From NCBI GenBank assembly GCA_019359035.1, contig JAHHIC010000037.1, forward strand, positions 124,001-188,000: 64,000 nt of DNA. The letters are read 5' to 3'. The translations under genes and the position numbers were made by a program. The notes below the pieces were generated by a model. It made no database searches, was not told where the DNA came from, and worked only from the letters and a program-made list of their open reading frames with translations. This document shows, one piece after another, positions 44,637 through 53,538 of the stretch. Numbering within the stretch: the stretch's first letter is position 1; every line of letters starts with the position of its first letter. Source of the DNA: Scytonematopsis contorta HA4267-MV1 (GTDB taxonomy: Bacteria; Cyanobacteriota; Cyanobacteriia; Cyanobacteriales; Nostocaceae).

Positions 44637-46226
44637 CTACAACGGACGATAAACCCGATAATTAACTTCGGGGAAAATATTATCCATATATTCCACCTTC
44701 TCCAGCCAACCGCTATCGACTTTGCCAATCTTAATATCTTCGTAGAGTTTATTAAACCGCATCAAGTGCGACCGGGTTCTTCTCACAGCATAAGGAACCA
44801 TCGTCCCCGTCCGCATAATGAAAGCCCAGTCAGAAGATTGTGCTAAAAGTAACTCTCGTGCAGCTTGATTAAGCGCTCGCCATTGTAACTCATCCTCAGG
44901 TTCCTTATAGGATATTTCAATCATCCGTTCTGCAGCTTTGTGTAAATGTGGGTAAATCCACGCATTAGTTTCATTTAACCAATACTCGTGGAAACCTTTA
45001 TAACCCCAACTTGATTGCGAAGGACGACAAACCTGTTGATTTGGATTAACGCGCAAATAATCTGCCAAATGAGTCATTTCATAAGTACCTTGGTCATACC
45101 ATGACTTGCGGAAGAGGTAATCGATAAACCAAGGGCCTTCATACCACCAGTGTCCAAACAACTCAGCATCATAGGGTGAAACAATAATTGGGGGTCGTCC
45201 CATAAGCCCGTGAAGATGCTCAGCTTGCCGTTCGCGGTTATACATAAAATTAGCCGCGTGTTCTGCTGACTTTTCCCTTGCCCAGTAAGGGTCATAAAGC
45301 TGCTTATCCGCTAAACCTAAACCCCTTCCAGTAATTTTATGATACTTAATCCCTGTGTTCTTACGCTGTCCATTGGGCATGATATAAGGCTTAATATACT
45401 CATATTCAGCTTCCCAACCCAAATCCTTATAGAATTCGCGGTATTCAGCAGCACCAGGATACCCAACCTCAGAAGACCAAACTTGTTGCGATGACTCATG
45501 GTCGCGACCAAAAGCAGCAACACCTGTTTCCGTAAAAATAGGAGCATAAGAGCCAAAACGGGGACGAGGACGAGCGTAAAGAATACCATGTCCATCAGTA
45601 AGGAAATAGCGCAAACCTGCATCAGCAAGCATCCGCTCTAAACCTTCATAGTAGGCACATTCCGGTAACCAAATGCCTCTCGGAGCCTGACCAAAAGTCT
45701 CTTCGTAATGTTCGCAAGCAACCCTTAGTTGTGCCCAAACAGCTTGCGGATACATTTTCATTAAGGGTAAATACCCATGAGTTGCACCACAAGTAATAAT
45801 TTCTAAATTATTAGAATCCTGGAACTGCTTAAACGCGCTTACCAAGTCACCTTTGTAGCTTTCCCAAATCTCGCGTATCTCTTTGAACTCATTAATATAA
45901 TATTCCGCAAGATATTTCAGGTGTCCGTTTTGGGAATTATGCTCAGCTTCCTTTTCTACAAGCTCCTGTAGTAAGGCTAAGTGAGTATCATAGCGTTCTT
46001 GTAGCAAAGGGTCGCGCAACATCGACACCAGGGGGGGTGTCATACTCATCGTAATTTTAAAATCTACACCGTCTCGCTTAAGCCCTGTAAATACTTTTAG
46101 CAGAGGAATATAAGTTTCGGTAATAGCTTCATAAAGCCATTCCTCTTCCAGTACATAATCGCTTTCGGGGTGACGAACGAAGGGAAGGTGTGCATGGAGA
46201 ACAAGCGCAACGTAGCCTACAGCCAT
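44637..46226 (-). CDS. GH57 family 1,4-alpha-glucan branching enzyme-like protein
   Basis: A glycoside hydrolase family 57 enzyme, 529 residues from the ATG at 46226 (MAVGYVALVLHAHLPFVRHP); the longer frame from 46280 adds a non-conserved lead. The catalytic nucleophile is probably Glu in GIWLPECAYY and the acid Asp in SPYDAELFGHWW, both in the usual order, with the N-terminal HAHLPF motif of the barrel. The C-terminal helical part (about 400-520, LRVNPNQQVCRPSQSSWGYK) is characteristic of the branching-enzyme subgroup. It would add alpha-1,6 branches during glycogen synthesis in the cytoplasm; amylase-like activity cannot be excluded. Apparently monocistronic. Confidence 0.92.
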   Translation of the reverse strand: MAVGYVALVLHAHLPFVRHPESDYVLEEEWLYEAITETYIPLLKVFTGLKRDGVDFKITMSMTPPLVSMLRDPLLQERYDTHLALLQELVEKEAEHNSQNGHLKYLAEYYINEFKEIREIWESYKGDLVSAFKQFQDSNNLEIITCGATHGYLPLMKMYPQAVWAQLRVACEHYEETFGQAPRGIWLPECAYYEGLERMLADAGLRYFLTDGHGILYARPRPRFGSYAPIFTETGVAAFGRDHESSQQVWSSEVGYPGAAEYREFYKDLGWEAEYEYIKPYIMPNGQRKNTGIKYHKITGRGLGLADKQLYDPYWAREKSAEHAANFMYNRERQAEHLHGLMGRPPIIVSPYDAELFGHWWYEGPWFIDYLFRKSWYDQGTYEMTHLADYLRVNPNQQVCRPSQSSWGYKGFHEYWLNETNAWIYPHLHKAAERMIEISYKEPEDELQWRALNQAARELLLAQSSDWAFIMRTGTMVPYAVRRTRSHLMRFNKLYEDIKIGKVDSGWLEKVEYMDNIFPEVNYRVYRPL

Positions 46227-46534
46227 AATATTTCCAGGAGTCCTTACAAATTTGTGGCGGGGATTACCATAAATTAACAATATTTTAAGACCTAATGAAG
46301 GTCGTTAGGGATTTATTGTTATTTTTCCTGGGGTGGGCTTCTATCCAGGATTTCAGCTAAATATTTTAAATTTTTCTTAAAATCGACTTCACTATCAGTA
46401 TCTATCGCCACCGTAGGCGCGATAGCAGACAGTAGTGGATAGAAACCGTTTGCTAGGAAATATAAGCTATTGGGGCATTTGCAATTAAATGAATTGCAGG
46501 TTTTAATCAACAAATTTACTCAAACTGACATCGA
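46227..46534. other. 308-bp spacer, at most a doubtful small ORF
   Basis: A 64-codon frame on the minus strand (46319-46513) starts without a ribosome site and has weak coding character (MLIKTCNSFN...). I do not call it. CGCCACCGTAGGCGCGATAG at about 46408 is a weak hairpin. Otherwise nothing is seen. Confidence 0.4.
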
Positions 46535-46990
46535 CTAAAGTTGCTTTCTCCACTGGTCTAACCCTACTAAGAGAATATTCTCTAACCAAAGGCTAAACCT
46601 TTGCATAACAAAATCTTCTTGCTCAATATAAGAAAATTGGAAGACTTCGCTACACAGTACAAAAGGTTTATCGAAAATAACTTCTTGTTCTTCACCTCTA
46701 TCCCGATATTCGATAAAAGCAGACGCAGCCATTATGCCAAAAAACTCAAAACCCAATGCATGAAAAGAGAGGATAATCTCCGTTTGCCTATCTTCCTTAA
46801 TTTTTAGTTTTACCCAAGAACGGTAAGTTCTAGTATCTGCGTAATATTCTAAAGATGACGCAGTATGAATAATTTGTTGTCGAAACCAATAATCGTTACT
46901 TTCATCACTCCTTTTGACATCAGCAAAATAATTTTCAGGGAAAATGGAACCAGTAACGATGATATTGGCTTTGAGTTGGTCGATTTGCAT
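46535..46990 (-). CDS. unknown 151-residue protein
   Basis: I do not recognise the family. The sequence looks like a soluble alpha/beta protein: it starts MQIDQLKANIIVTGSIFPEN, has a Tyr/Trp-rich block YWFRQQIIHTASSLEYYADT, and a hydrophobic strand near FHALGFEFFGIMAASAF. No signal peptide. The ATG at 46990 lies behind TTAGCAAAAATT with no strong ribosome site, but the composition and length support a real gene. It is followed by no obvious partner; the rsgA-containing operon ends 250 bp upstream on the same strand, with a palindrome between. Confidence 0.6.
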   Translation of the reverse strand: MQIDQLKANIIVTGSIFPENYFADVKRSDESNDYWFRQQIIHTASSLEYYADTRTYRSWVKLKIKEDRQTEIILSFHALGFEFFGIMAASAFIEYRDRGEEQEVIFDKPFVLCSEVFQFSYIEQEDFVMQRFSLWLENILLVGLDQWRKQL

Positions 46991-47056
46991 AATTTTTGCT
47001 AACTCCAGATACCACCAGTGTAAAGATTTACCTGTAAGCTGGCATAATTATGCTCA

Positions 47057-47084
47057 GTAGAGACGCGATTAATCGCGTCTCTAC
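47057..47084. repeat. 28-bp palindrome (GTAGAGACG family, CGATTA core)
   Basis: GTAGAGACGCGATTAATCGC followed by GTCTCTAC, perfect symmetry. It differs from the 5122 and 61972 copies in the inner five bases of both arms. Confidence 0.85.
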
Positions 47085-47156
47085 ATTTTTTGCCGGTGAT
47101 TAAAATAATATTGTGGTTCTCTGTTGAGTTAGGTACAGAGAAAAAAATAAACTCTT

Positions 47157-47181
47157 GTGGGGTGGGCATCCCGAACCGCCC
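47157..47181. repeat. GC-rich hairpin repeat, copy 4 (decayed)
   Basis: GTGGGGTGGGCATCCCGAAC followed by CGCCC; compared with the 29868 copy the pairing arm has lost TTGCCCG, so the hairpin is weaker. Confidence 0.6.
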
Positions 47182-47243
47182 TCATGTGTTTAACCAAAAC
47201 AGAAATCGCTATAAATAATTGGTAATTTTTGACATCACACTCT

Positions 47244-48302
47244 TTACTCTTCTTCCTGATAAAGATGTTGCAATTCCTGCAACTGAGTCCTACGAGACTT
47301 CTGACGATATTTCTTGCTCTCCAACTTCGGTTCGTACTGCTGCTTACCTTTCTTACTTTTTACCTTCAACGTAGATTCCGGGTCAGCTTGTTCATGAAGA
47401 TGGGTCTGATGTACAACAGCTTCTTCAAACAAATCCAAATAATGCTCGTAACGTTCCCAATCACCTCGTACCACACAACCAGGTTCATCACGGTGGGAGC
47501 AATTACTAAATCTACAGCTACCAGCTTCTAACAACTTCCTCGCTTCCGGAAAATAACTTGCTAATTCTTCCGGTTGGCAATCCAAGTCAGGTTGATTAAA
47601 ACCGGGAGTATCAGCTAGCAAACCCAAGCCAGGTAGTTCAAATAATTGTACATGTCGAGTAGTGTGACGACCGCGAGATAATTTACCAGAAACTTCACCA
47701 GTACGTAAATTTACTGAAGGTATTAAACTATTAATTAAACTTGACTTTCCTACTCCAGAGGGACCAGCAACCACTGTAATTTTATTTTGTAAATGTAAAG
47801 CCAACTGTTCGATATTTATATTTTTATACACGCTAATAAATATCGGTTGGTAACCCCAATCGCTCAGACGCTGATTAATTTCTTCTTTTTCCTCTGCTGA
47901 AATTAAATCGCTTTTATTTAAACACAAAACCACATTCAAACCAGTAGACTCGGCCTTAAGCAAAAAGCGACTCAGTTGTAAAGCATCCAGCGGTGGGTCA
48001 CAAACAGCAAAGACTAACAATATTTGATTAACATTAGCAATAGCCGGACGGTCTAGTTCGCTAGTGCGGGGTAAAACCTCAGCAATCGCACCTCGTCCAC
48101 TAGTCCAATCCGGTTCTTCAACCACCACACGGTCACCTACTATCACCTGTTGTCCAATTTTTTTCAGACGAGTTCGACGGGTGCAAAGGGGGAGTTCCCT
48201 ACTGTCTACCTCTAGTTGAACGTGGTAAAAATTGGCTTGCTGGGATAAAACTGTTCCCAACAACTGTATCCCTGATGTGGAAAGATTTTCCGCTGTCATC
48301 AT
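47244..48302 (-). CDS. rsgA: ribosome small-subunit biogenesis GTPase RsgA
   Basis: A circularly permuted GTPase that checks late 30S assembly. Order: OB-fold (residues 1-75), NKSD (G4, near 130) before the P-loop GPSGVGKSSLIN (about 182-193), then DTPG (G3), and a C-terminal zinc-binding region with CRFSNCSHRDEPGC. The last 60 residues (LKVKSKKGKQQYEPKLESKK) are a basic extension. 352 residues. Its start overlaps the tusA stop by 4 bp; it is the last gene of the grpE-dnaK-dnaJ-tusA-rsgA run. A second RsgA-like gene begins at 63879. Confidence 0.95.
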   Translation of the reverse strand: MMTAENLSTSGIQLLGTVLSQQANFYHVQLEVDSRELPLCTRRTRLKKIGQQVIVGDRVVVEEPDWTSGRGAIAEVLPRTSELDRPAIANVNQILLVFAVCDPPLDALQLSRFLLKAESTGLNVVLCLNKSDLISAEEKEEINQRLSDWGYQPIFISVYKNINIEQLALHLQNKITVVAGPSGVGKSSLINSLIPSVNLRTGEVSGKLSRGRHTTRHVQLFELPGLGLLADTPGFNQPDLDCQPEELASYFPEARKLLEAGSCRFSNCSHRDEPGCVVRGDWERYEHYLDLFEEAVVHQTHLHEQADPESTLKVKSKKGKQQYEPKLESKKYRQKSRRTQLQELQHLYQEEE

Positions 48303-48553
48303 GCAGTTGTGGGACGCCGTACAAAAAGGGAAAAATAATCAGAGCAGTCTGTAATTTTTTCCACTTGATAACCTGCCATTGTCAAACTATCTGGAACCTG
48401 CTCGATTGGCTCTCCGGGGTCTAGCCAAACCTCTAATAAACTTCCCGGTTGCATTTTTTCCAAAAATAATTTTGTGCGTACAAAATTAATCGGACAGGGA
48501 GTGCCCCGTAAATCCAATTGAGCATCGCCAGTTAAGCTAGAAGATACGCTCAT
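48299..48553 (-). CDS. TusA-family sulfurtransferase
   Basis: An 84-residue TusA/YeeD/SirA-fold protein with the active-site pattern [10 protein letters not shown]: Cys in CPxN instead of the usual CPxP. Members carry sulfur as a Cys persulphide for tRNA thiolation or cofactor synthesis; here the specific pathway is unknown. It overlaps dnaJ (stop/start ATGA) and rsgA by 4 bp each, so it is translationally coupled to both. An ATG at 48553 starts the fold directly after a short Ser-rich lead. Confidence 0.88.
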   Translation of the reverse strand: MSVSSSLTGDAQLDLRGTPCPINFVRTKLFLEKMQPGSLLEVWLDPGEPIEQVPDSLTMAGYQVEKITDCSDYFSLFVRRPTTA

Positions 48554-49677
48554 GATTTAAAAAGATTTCCCAAGAATCCTTCTAGACCACCCTTCCCAGT
48601 GCGGTCACCCTTAATTTTAGCTAGCTTTTCTAACAACTCTCGCTCGTCAGGTGTTATCTTTGTCGGGATATCAATTAAGACCGTAATCAAATGGTCACCA
48701 CGGCTAACAGGATTTCCTAGACGGGGTACACCACGATTTTCTAATTTCATCATAGTGTTCGGCTGAGTTCCGGCTGGGATTATCAATTCCACCAGACCAT
48801 CTACCGTTTCCACCTCTAAGCGACATCCTAAAATTGCCTGAAGATAACTAACTTTTATTTCGGAAAGTACATTAATTCCATCCCTTTGGAATTCAGGGTC
48901 TTCAGCGACAAACAGATACACGTACAAATCTCCAGGTGGACCGCTGCGTTGACCTGCGTCACCTTCAGAGGAAATTCTTAAGCGTGTACCATTATCTACC
49001 CCAGCAGGAATAGTAATTTTTAACTTTTTGGTTACCTGTTTTGCACCCTTACCATCACAAGTATCGCATTTGTCCTCAACTACCATCCCAGTACCATTAC
49101 AGCTCGGGCAGGTAGAAACTTGAGTGAAACTACCGAAAGGAGTTCTAGTAACGCGACGCACTTGACCAGAACCGCTACAAGTGGAACAAGTACGGGGACG
49201 GGTTCCTGGTTTCGCACCCGAACCGTTACAAACCTCACATGTTTCTAAATGGGAAATGCGAATTTCTTTTTCGCCACCAAATACCGCTTCCCGAAAATCC
49301 AGCTTCAGATCTAATCGCAAATCATCACCGCGTACAGGCCCATTGCGGCGTCTTTGGGTTTGTTGGGTATTAGCCCCAGCAAAGCCACTGAAAATACTTT
49401 CAAAAATATCGGCAAAACCGCCCATATCGCCAAAGTCTTGGGCACCTACACCAGCACCGGAAACGCCAGCTTCACCAAAGCGGTCATACCGAGCGCGGTT
49501 TTCTGGTTCTGAAAGTACCTCGTAAGCGCGGTTAATTTCTTTAAAACGTTCCTCCGCACCAGCCTCTTTGTTCACATCAGGGTGATACTTTCGGGCTAAG
49601 CGGCGGTAAGCCTGTTTGACTTCTTCTTTGTCGGCGTCACGAGAGACACCCAGAATTTCATAATAGTCGCGAGACAT
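48550..49677 (-). CDS. dnaJ: chaperone DnaJ (Hsp40, type I)
   Basis: Co-chaperone that delivers unfolded proteins to DnaK and stimulates its ATPase. J domain at residues 3-70 with HPD in [10 protein letters not shown]; Gly/Phe-rich linker (75-120); zinc region with four CxxCxGxG motifs ([32 protein letters not shown]); C-terminal substrate domain. 375 residues, full length. Next to dnaK (606 bp upstream) and coupled downstream to tusA. The ATG at 49677 has AGAG in front. Confidence 0.96.
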   Translation of the reverse strand: MSRDYYEILGVSRDADKEEVKQAYRRLARKYHPDVNKEAGAEERFKEINRAYEVLSEPENRARYDRFGEAGVSGAGVGAQDFGDMGGFADIFESIFSGFAGANTQQTQRRRNGPVRGDDLRLDLKLDFREAVFGGEKEIRISHLETCEVCNGSGAKPGTRPRTCSTCSGSGQVRRVTRTPFGSFTQVSTCPSCNGTGMVVEDKCDTCDGKGAKQVTKKLKITIPAGVDNGTRLRISSEGDAGQRSGPPGDLYVYLFVAEDPEFQRDGINVLSEIKVSYLQAILGCRLEVETVDGLVELIIPAGTQPNTMMKLENRGVPRLGNPVSRGDHLITVLIDIPTKITPDERELLEKLAKIKGDRTGKGGLEGFLGNLFKS

Positions 49678-50283
49678 AGAGCAAAGGTAAGAGTTAAGAG
49701 GTAGGAAGCAGCAACGAGCAGCAATTCGCTGTAATATGCGCCATCTATTGGCACGTTATTCCCTTAATTAAGGGATATTTCGTTTAATTAAACATGAGAC
49801 CGTAAACAACTGATGCCTACTTAGCCTCTTTTAGGATGTACCACAGGCAAAAGTTAAAATTTGTTAATAATTAGTCTATTCTACCTTCTGCCTTATAAAA
49901 AATCGCTAATAAACATAGAGGTTATCAAATTAGCCCACATATTGCCTTCGTTTCCATACTTAAGGAAGATTGCTCATAGAAAGAGACCCACCCTGAAAGT
50001 AGGAACAGACAAAGACGACACAAAGCTAAATAAAGCTAAACAATAATCGACTCTTTTACAATTGTGCTACGTAGACGCAGAAAAAATCGTCCAATAAATA
50101 GAAGGGCTACCCGCACTATAAGGTACGGAAAACCCTCCAAATAACAATTCGCAATTCGCAATTCGCAATACGTACGCAATTGGGCAATGTTTTAACTAAC
50201 TGCCAGGTGTGGGCTGTAAACTGTCGTTGGAGTAGGGAATAGCAGTCAGCAGTCAACAGTCAACAATCAGCAGTCAACAATTT
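49678..50283. other. dnaK-dnaJ spacer with repeats
   Basis: About 600 bp between the two chaperone genes. It contains CAATTCG units at 50147-50170 and CAGTCAAC/CAGTCAGC heptamers at about 50235-50285. A 61-codon frame at 49861-50046 on the + strand is not convincing. No CIRCE element (TTAGCACTC-N9-GAGTGCTAA) is visible. Confidence 0.55.
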
Positions 50284-52245
50284 TTAATCTATTGCCTCAT
50301 AATCAGCGGGTACAGTCCCTTCGTCTTCAAAGTCAAAATTGAATTGCGGTGTCTGGTTTGAATTTGTTGATTCGTCTGTTTGTGCGCCAAAGGGATTGAC
50401 TTCGGAGCTTTCTGTCATTTCACTAGAGGTTGTTGTGGCTCTGCTGTATACTTGAGAACCTATAGAGAATATAGCTTGCTGGAATTCATCCAAAAGTCGC
50501 TTGAAGTCTTCTGGTAAAATGCTTTCATCAGTCATTGCGGCTTTGAGTTCTGTTAATTTTTCCTGCGCTGCCATTTTCATATGCTCGTCAACCAAGTCGC
50601 CATTATCCTTGAGTGATGAGGCGTAACTATAAAGCAAGGTATCAGCCTGATTTTTAAGGTCAACCAAGTCTTTGCGTCTTCTGTCATCATCAGCGTAATT
50701 TTCTGCCTCTAGACGCATTCTTTCTACTTCTTGGGTACTTAAACCACCTGTATTGGTAATTCGGATGCTTTGCTCTCGACCTGTGCCTTTATCTTGTGCT
50801 GCGACTTTCAAAATACCATTAACATCTATTTCAAAGGATACTTCAATTTGTGGTACTCCACGAGGAGCCGGGGGTATTCCCGCAAGTAAAAATTTACCCA
50901 GGCTTTTATTATCTCGTGCCATTGCCCGTTCACCTTGGAGGACATGAATTTCTACGGAGTTTTGTCCGTCCACAGCGGTGGAAAATACTTGAGATTTGCT
51001 GGTGGGAATGGTGGTATTACGTTCGATAATTTTGGTAAATACTTCTCCAAGGGTTTCAATTCCTAAGGACAGGGGTGTAACGTCCAGCAATAAAAGATTA
51101 TCAACTTCTCCACCCAGTACCCCAGCTTGAATTGCGGCACCAAGAGCGACTGCTTCATCGGGGTTAATAGAACGGTCAGGGGCTTTGCCATTGAAAAATT
51201 TGACTAAGGCATTTTGGACGGCAGGAATACGTGTGGAGCCTCCCACCAAAATAATTTTATCAATGTCTTGGGGTTTCAAGTCAGCATCTTTGAGTGATTG
51301 AACCATCGGTTCAATCGTCGCTTGAATTAGTTTACTTGCAAGCTCTTCAAATTTAGAGCGAGAAAGTTCCATCTCCAGGTGTTTTGGACCGCTGTCATCA
51401 GCGGTGATAAAAGGCAGGTTGATGGAAGTACTCATCATTGTCGAAAGTTCAATTTTTGCCTTTTCTGCTGCTTCTCGTAAACGTTGCAGCGCCATTTTGT
51501 CAACAGAAAGGTCAATTTTTTCTTGTCGTTTAAAAGTTTCTATCATCCAAAGGACAATACAGTTATCAAAATCATCACCACCCAATTGGTTATGACCACA
51601 AGTTGCTTTGACTTCAAAAACGCCATCTCCTAATTGCAAGATAGATACGTCAAAAGTACCCCCTCCCAAGTCGAAAACCAGAATTAACTGCTCTTGGTCT
51701 TGCTTATCTAACCCAAATGCCAAAGCTGCTGCGGTGGGTTCGTTAATAATTCGCAGTACTTCTAAACCAGCAATCGTGCCAGCATCTTTCGTAGCTTGTC
51801 TTTGAGCATCTGTAAAATAAGCTGGAACTGTTATTACAGCCTTATCAACTTCTTCACCCAAAAAATTCTCCGCATCTTGTTTAAGTTTCTGGAGAATCAT
51901 TGCCGAAACTTCTTGCGGAGTGAAATTCCTTCCGCGAATTTGCACGTCAACAGTATCGTCCCGACCTTTAACACAAGCGTAAGGTGCGCGATTGCGTTCA
52001 GTCTCGGCATCATCCCAACGACGACCAATAAATCGCTTAATGCTGTAAATAGTATTTTCAGCATTCGTTACAGCTTGGCGTTTTGCGAGTTGTCCTACCA
52101 AACGTTCGCCACCTTTGCCAAAACCGACAATACTGGGGGTAGTTCTCCCACCTTCTGCATTTGTAATAACAATAGGTTGACCACCTTCCAGAACAGCGAC
52201 GCAACTATTGGTAGTGCCTAAGTCAATCCCAATAACTTTTCCCAT
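50284..52245 (-). CDS. dnaK: chaperone DnaK (Hsp70)
   Basis: The main Hsp70, 653 residues. The nucleotide-binding domain (1-385) begins [20 protein letters not shown] and contains the [14 protein letters not shown] and [11 protein letters not shown] motifs; the substrate domain follows the linker [18 protein letters not shown]. The C-terminus is [17 protein letters not shown], an acidic tail of the DnaK2-type. Second gene of grpE-dnaK-dnaJ on this strand, 275 bp after grpE. Its stop codon is 4 bp from a heptamer repeat run. Confidence 0.97.
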   Translation of the reverse strand: MGKVIGIDLGTTNSCVAVLEGGQPIVITNAEGGRTTPSIVGFGKGGERLVGQLAKRQAVTNAENTIYSIKRFIGRRWDDAETERNRAPYACVKGRDDTVDVQIRGRNFTPQEVSAMILQKLKQDAENFLGEEVDKAVITVPAYFTDAQRQATKDAGTIAGLEVLRIINEPTAAALAFGLDKQDQEQLILVFDLGGGTFDVSILQLGDGVFEVKATCGHNQLGGDDFDNCIVLWMIETFKRQEKIDLSVDKMALQRLREAAEKAKIELSTMMSTSINLPFITADDSGPKHLEMELSRSKFEELASKLIQATIEPMVQSLKDADLKPQDIDKIILVGGSTRIPAVQNALVKFFNGKAPDRSINPDEAVALGAAIQAGVLGGEVDNLLLLDVTPLSLGIETLGEVFTKIIERNTTIPTSKSQVFSTAVDGQNSVEIHVLQGERAMARDNKSLGKFLLAGIPPAPRGVPQIEVSFEIDVNGILKVAAQDKGTGREQSIRITNTGGLSTQEVERMRLEAENYADDDRRRKDLVDLKNQADTLLYSYASSLKDNGDLVDEHMKMAAQEKLTELKAAMTDESILPEDFKRLLDEFQQAIFSIGSQVYSRATTTSSEMTESSEVNPFGAQTDESTNSNQTPQFNFDFEDEGTVPADYEAID

Positions 52246-52519
52246 AAATTACCGTATTTTTACTGAAAAATTTTCCTTTAAATGTTTTGCGGATAATTTT
52301 TGACGGGAATTTAATTGCGGCTGGCAAAGAAGTTTCAACCTAGAAAGGAAGAAGGGAGAAGTCCGAGGGAACAAGGAAAAAGTCTTTTAACTTTTACCCT
52401 AACAAGGTTTAAGCACAAAGCCAACTATATAATTTGTGGTCTTGAGTTAGTTGGGGTATAAAACCCAACTAAACTCTCCCTTCTTCCTTCTTTCTTCTTT
52501 CTTCTTCCTTCCTAATCGC

Positions 52520-53170
52520 TTATTGAGACTGATTTTCCTCAGATGGTGGGGCATCTTCCTTAGGAGCGGACACCTTCACCATTGCATGGCGCAGCACACG
52601 TTCGCCCAAATAATATCCGCGTACCAACTCTTCTAACACTGTTCCCTCTGGATATTCATCCGTAGGTTCGCGCATTACTGCTTCATGTAAGTTCGGGTCG
52701 AAGAGTTCTCCTTCAGGACGCATAGGCGAAACACCTATACGCTTAAGGCACTCAACAAGTTGCTTGTAAACGCTTTGGTAGCTTTTGTGAATGCCCATTT
52801 CCCCCTCGTTTAAGGGTTTAATATGGGAACGCGCTCGTTCAAAATTATCGACTACAGGCAACAATTCGGTAATAGTATTCCGCTTAACTTGAGCGTCAAG
52901 GTCTTCTTTTTCTTTAAGCGTACGCTTGCGGAAATTATCAAAATCTGCCTGCATCCGTAAATATTGGACGTTGCGCTCTTCTAATTGTGTTTTCAGGGCT
53001 TCGATTTGCTTTGTTAATTCTTCCACACGGGGCGCATCAGAAACCGCAGCCGCGCCATTCTCTGCTGGAATTTCTGTATCTCCCGTTACATTGGCTTGGG
53101 CTGCCGCTTGTTCGGTAACCTGGCTGCTAGATTCGTTGGTGTTCATTGGGGCTTGGGAGTCACTCATCAT
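52520..53170 (-). CDS. grpE: nucleotide exchange factor GrpE
   Basis: Releases ADP from DnaK. 216 residues: an acidic disordered N-terminus (1-55), a long coiled-coil helix ([20 protein letters not shown]), the family block [17 protein letters not shown], and a C-terminal beta domain ending in [10 protein letters not shown]. First gene of the chaperone cluster. The upstream 110 bp should hold the promoter; no known heat-shock operator is recognisable. A polypyrimidine tract (TTCCTTCTTTCTTCTTTC) follows the stop. Confidence 0.95.
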   Translation of the reverse strand: MMSDSQAPMNTNESSSQVTEQAAAQANVTGDTEIPAENGAAAVSDAPRVEELTKQIEALKTQLEERNVQYLRMQADFDNFRKRTLKEKEDLDAQVKRNTITELLPVVDNFERARSHIKPLNEGEMGIHKSYQSVYKQLVECLKRIGVSPMRPEGELFDPNLHEAVMREPTDEYPEGTVLEELVRGYYLGERVLRHAMVKVSAPKEDAPPSEENQSQ

Positions 53171-53362
53171 TGCTAATTTTACCTCTGTGGTTCACCCTTA
53201 ATTTGGTTTATGTTTTTGATTGTGGTTTTTTCTAATTATTACTAATTTAGGACTTTGCGGTTACTGTCTAAATAGTTCTAGAAATTTTGTCACCGCTTCC
53301 TATTGTGGCAAATGCTGGAATTATCCGCTCAGTCAGGAATGTTAAACAAGTGAGGAAATTAC

Positions 53363-53457
53363 CACTTCGCAATTCGCAATTCGCAATTCCCCACTCCCTA
53401 TTCCCTATTCCCCACTCCCCACTCCCCACTCTCTATTCCCCACTCTCTATTCCCCAA
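53363..53457. repeat. heptamer repeats upstream of pilB
   Basis: CGCAATT units, then CCCCACT / CCCTATT / CCCCACTCTCTATT units. The long open frame upstream of pilB runs through this repeat and is not evidence of a longer protein. Confidence 0.85.
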
Positions 53458-53538
53458 AATCTAAAATTTCTATGTCAATTTTGCCCAATTGTTTGGGAAC
53501 ACTTAAATAAGAGGTTTTGTCTTACTTCGATTTCACCT

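Noticed and set aside
46319-46513. 64-codon minus-strand ORF
   Set aside because: Weak coding character, no ribosome site, no recognisable family.
49861-50046. 61-codon ORF between dnaJ and dnaK
   Set aside because: Low-complexity, no ribosome site, opposite strand to both neighbours.
53171-53290. CIRCE heat-shock operator before grpE
   Set aside because: No TTAGCACTC inverted repeat is present in this stretch or before dnaK.
53287-53538. 84-residue N-terminal extension of PilB
   Set aside because: It reads through intergenic heptamer repeats; the conserved protein starts at the ATG at 53539.
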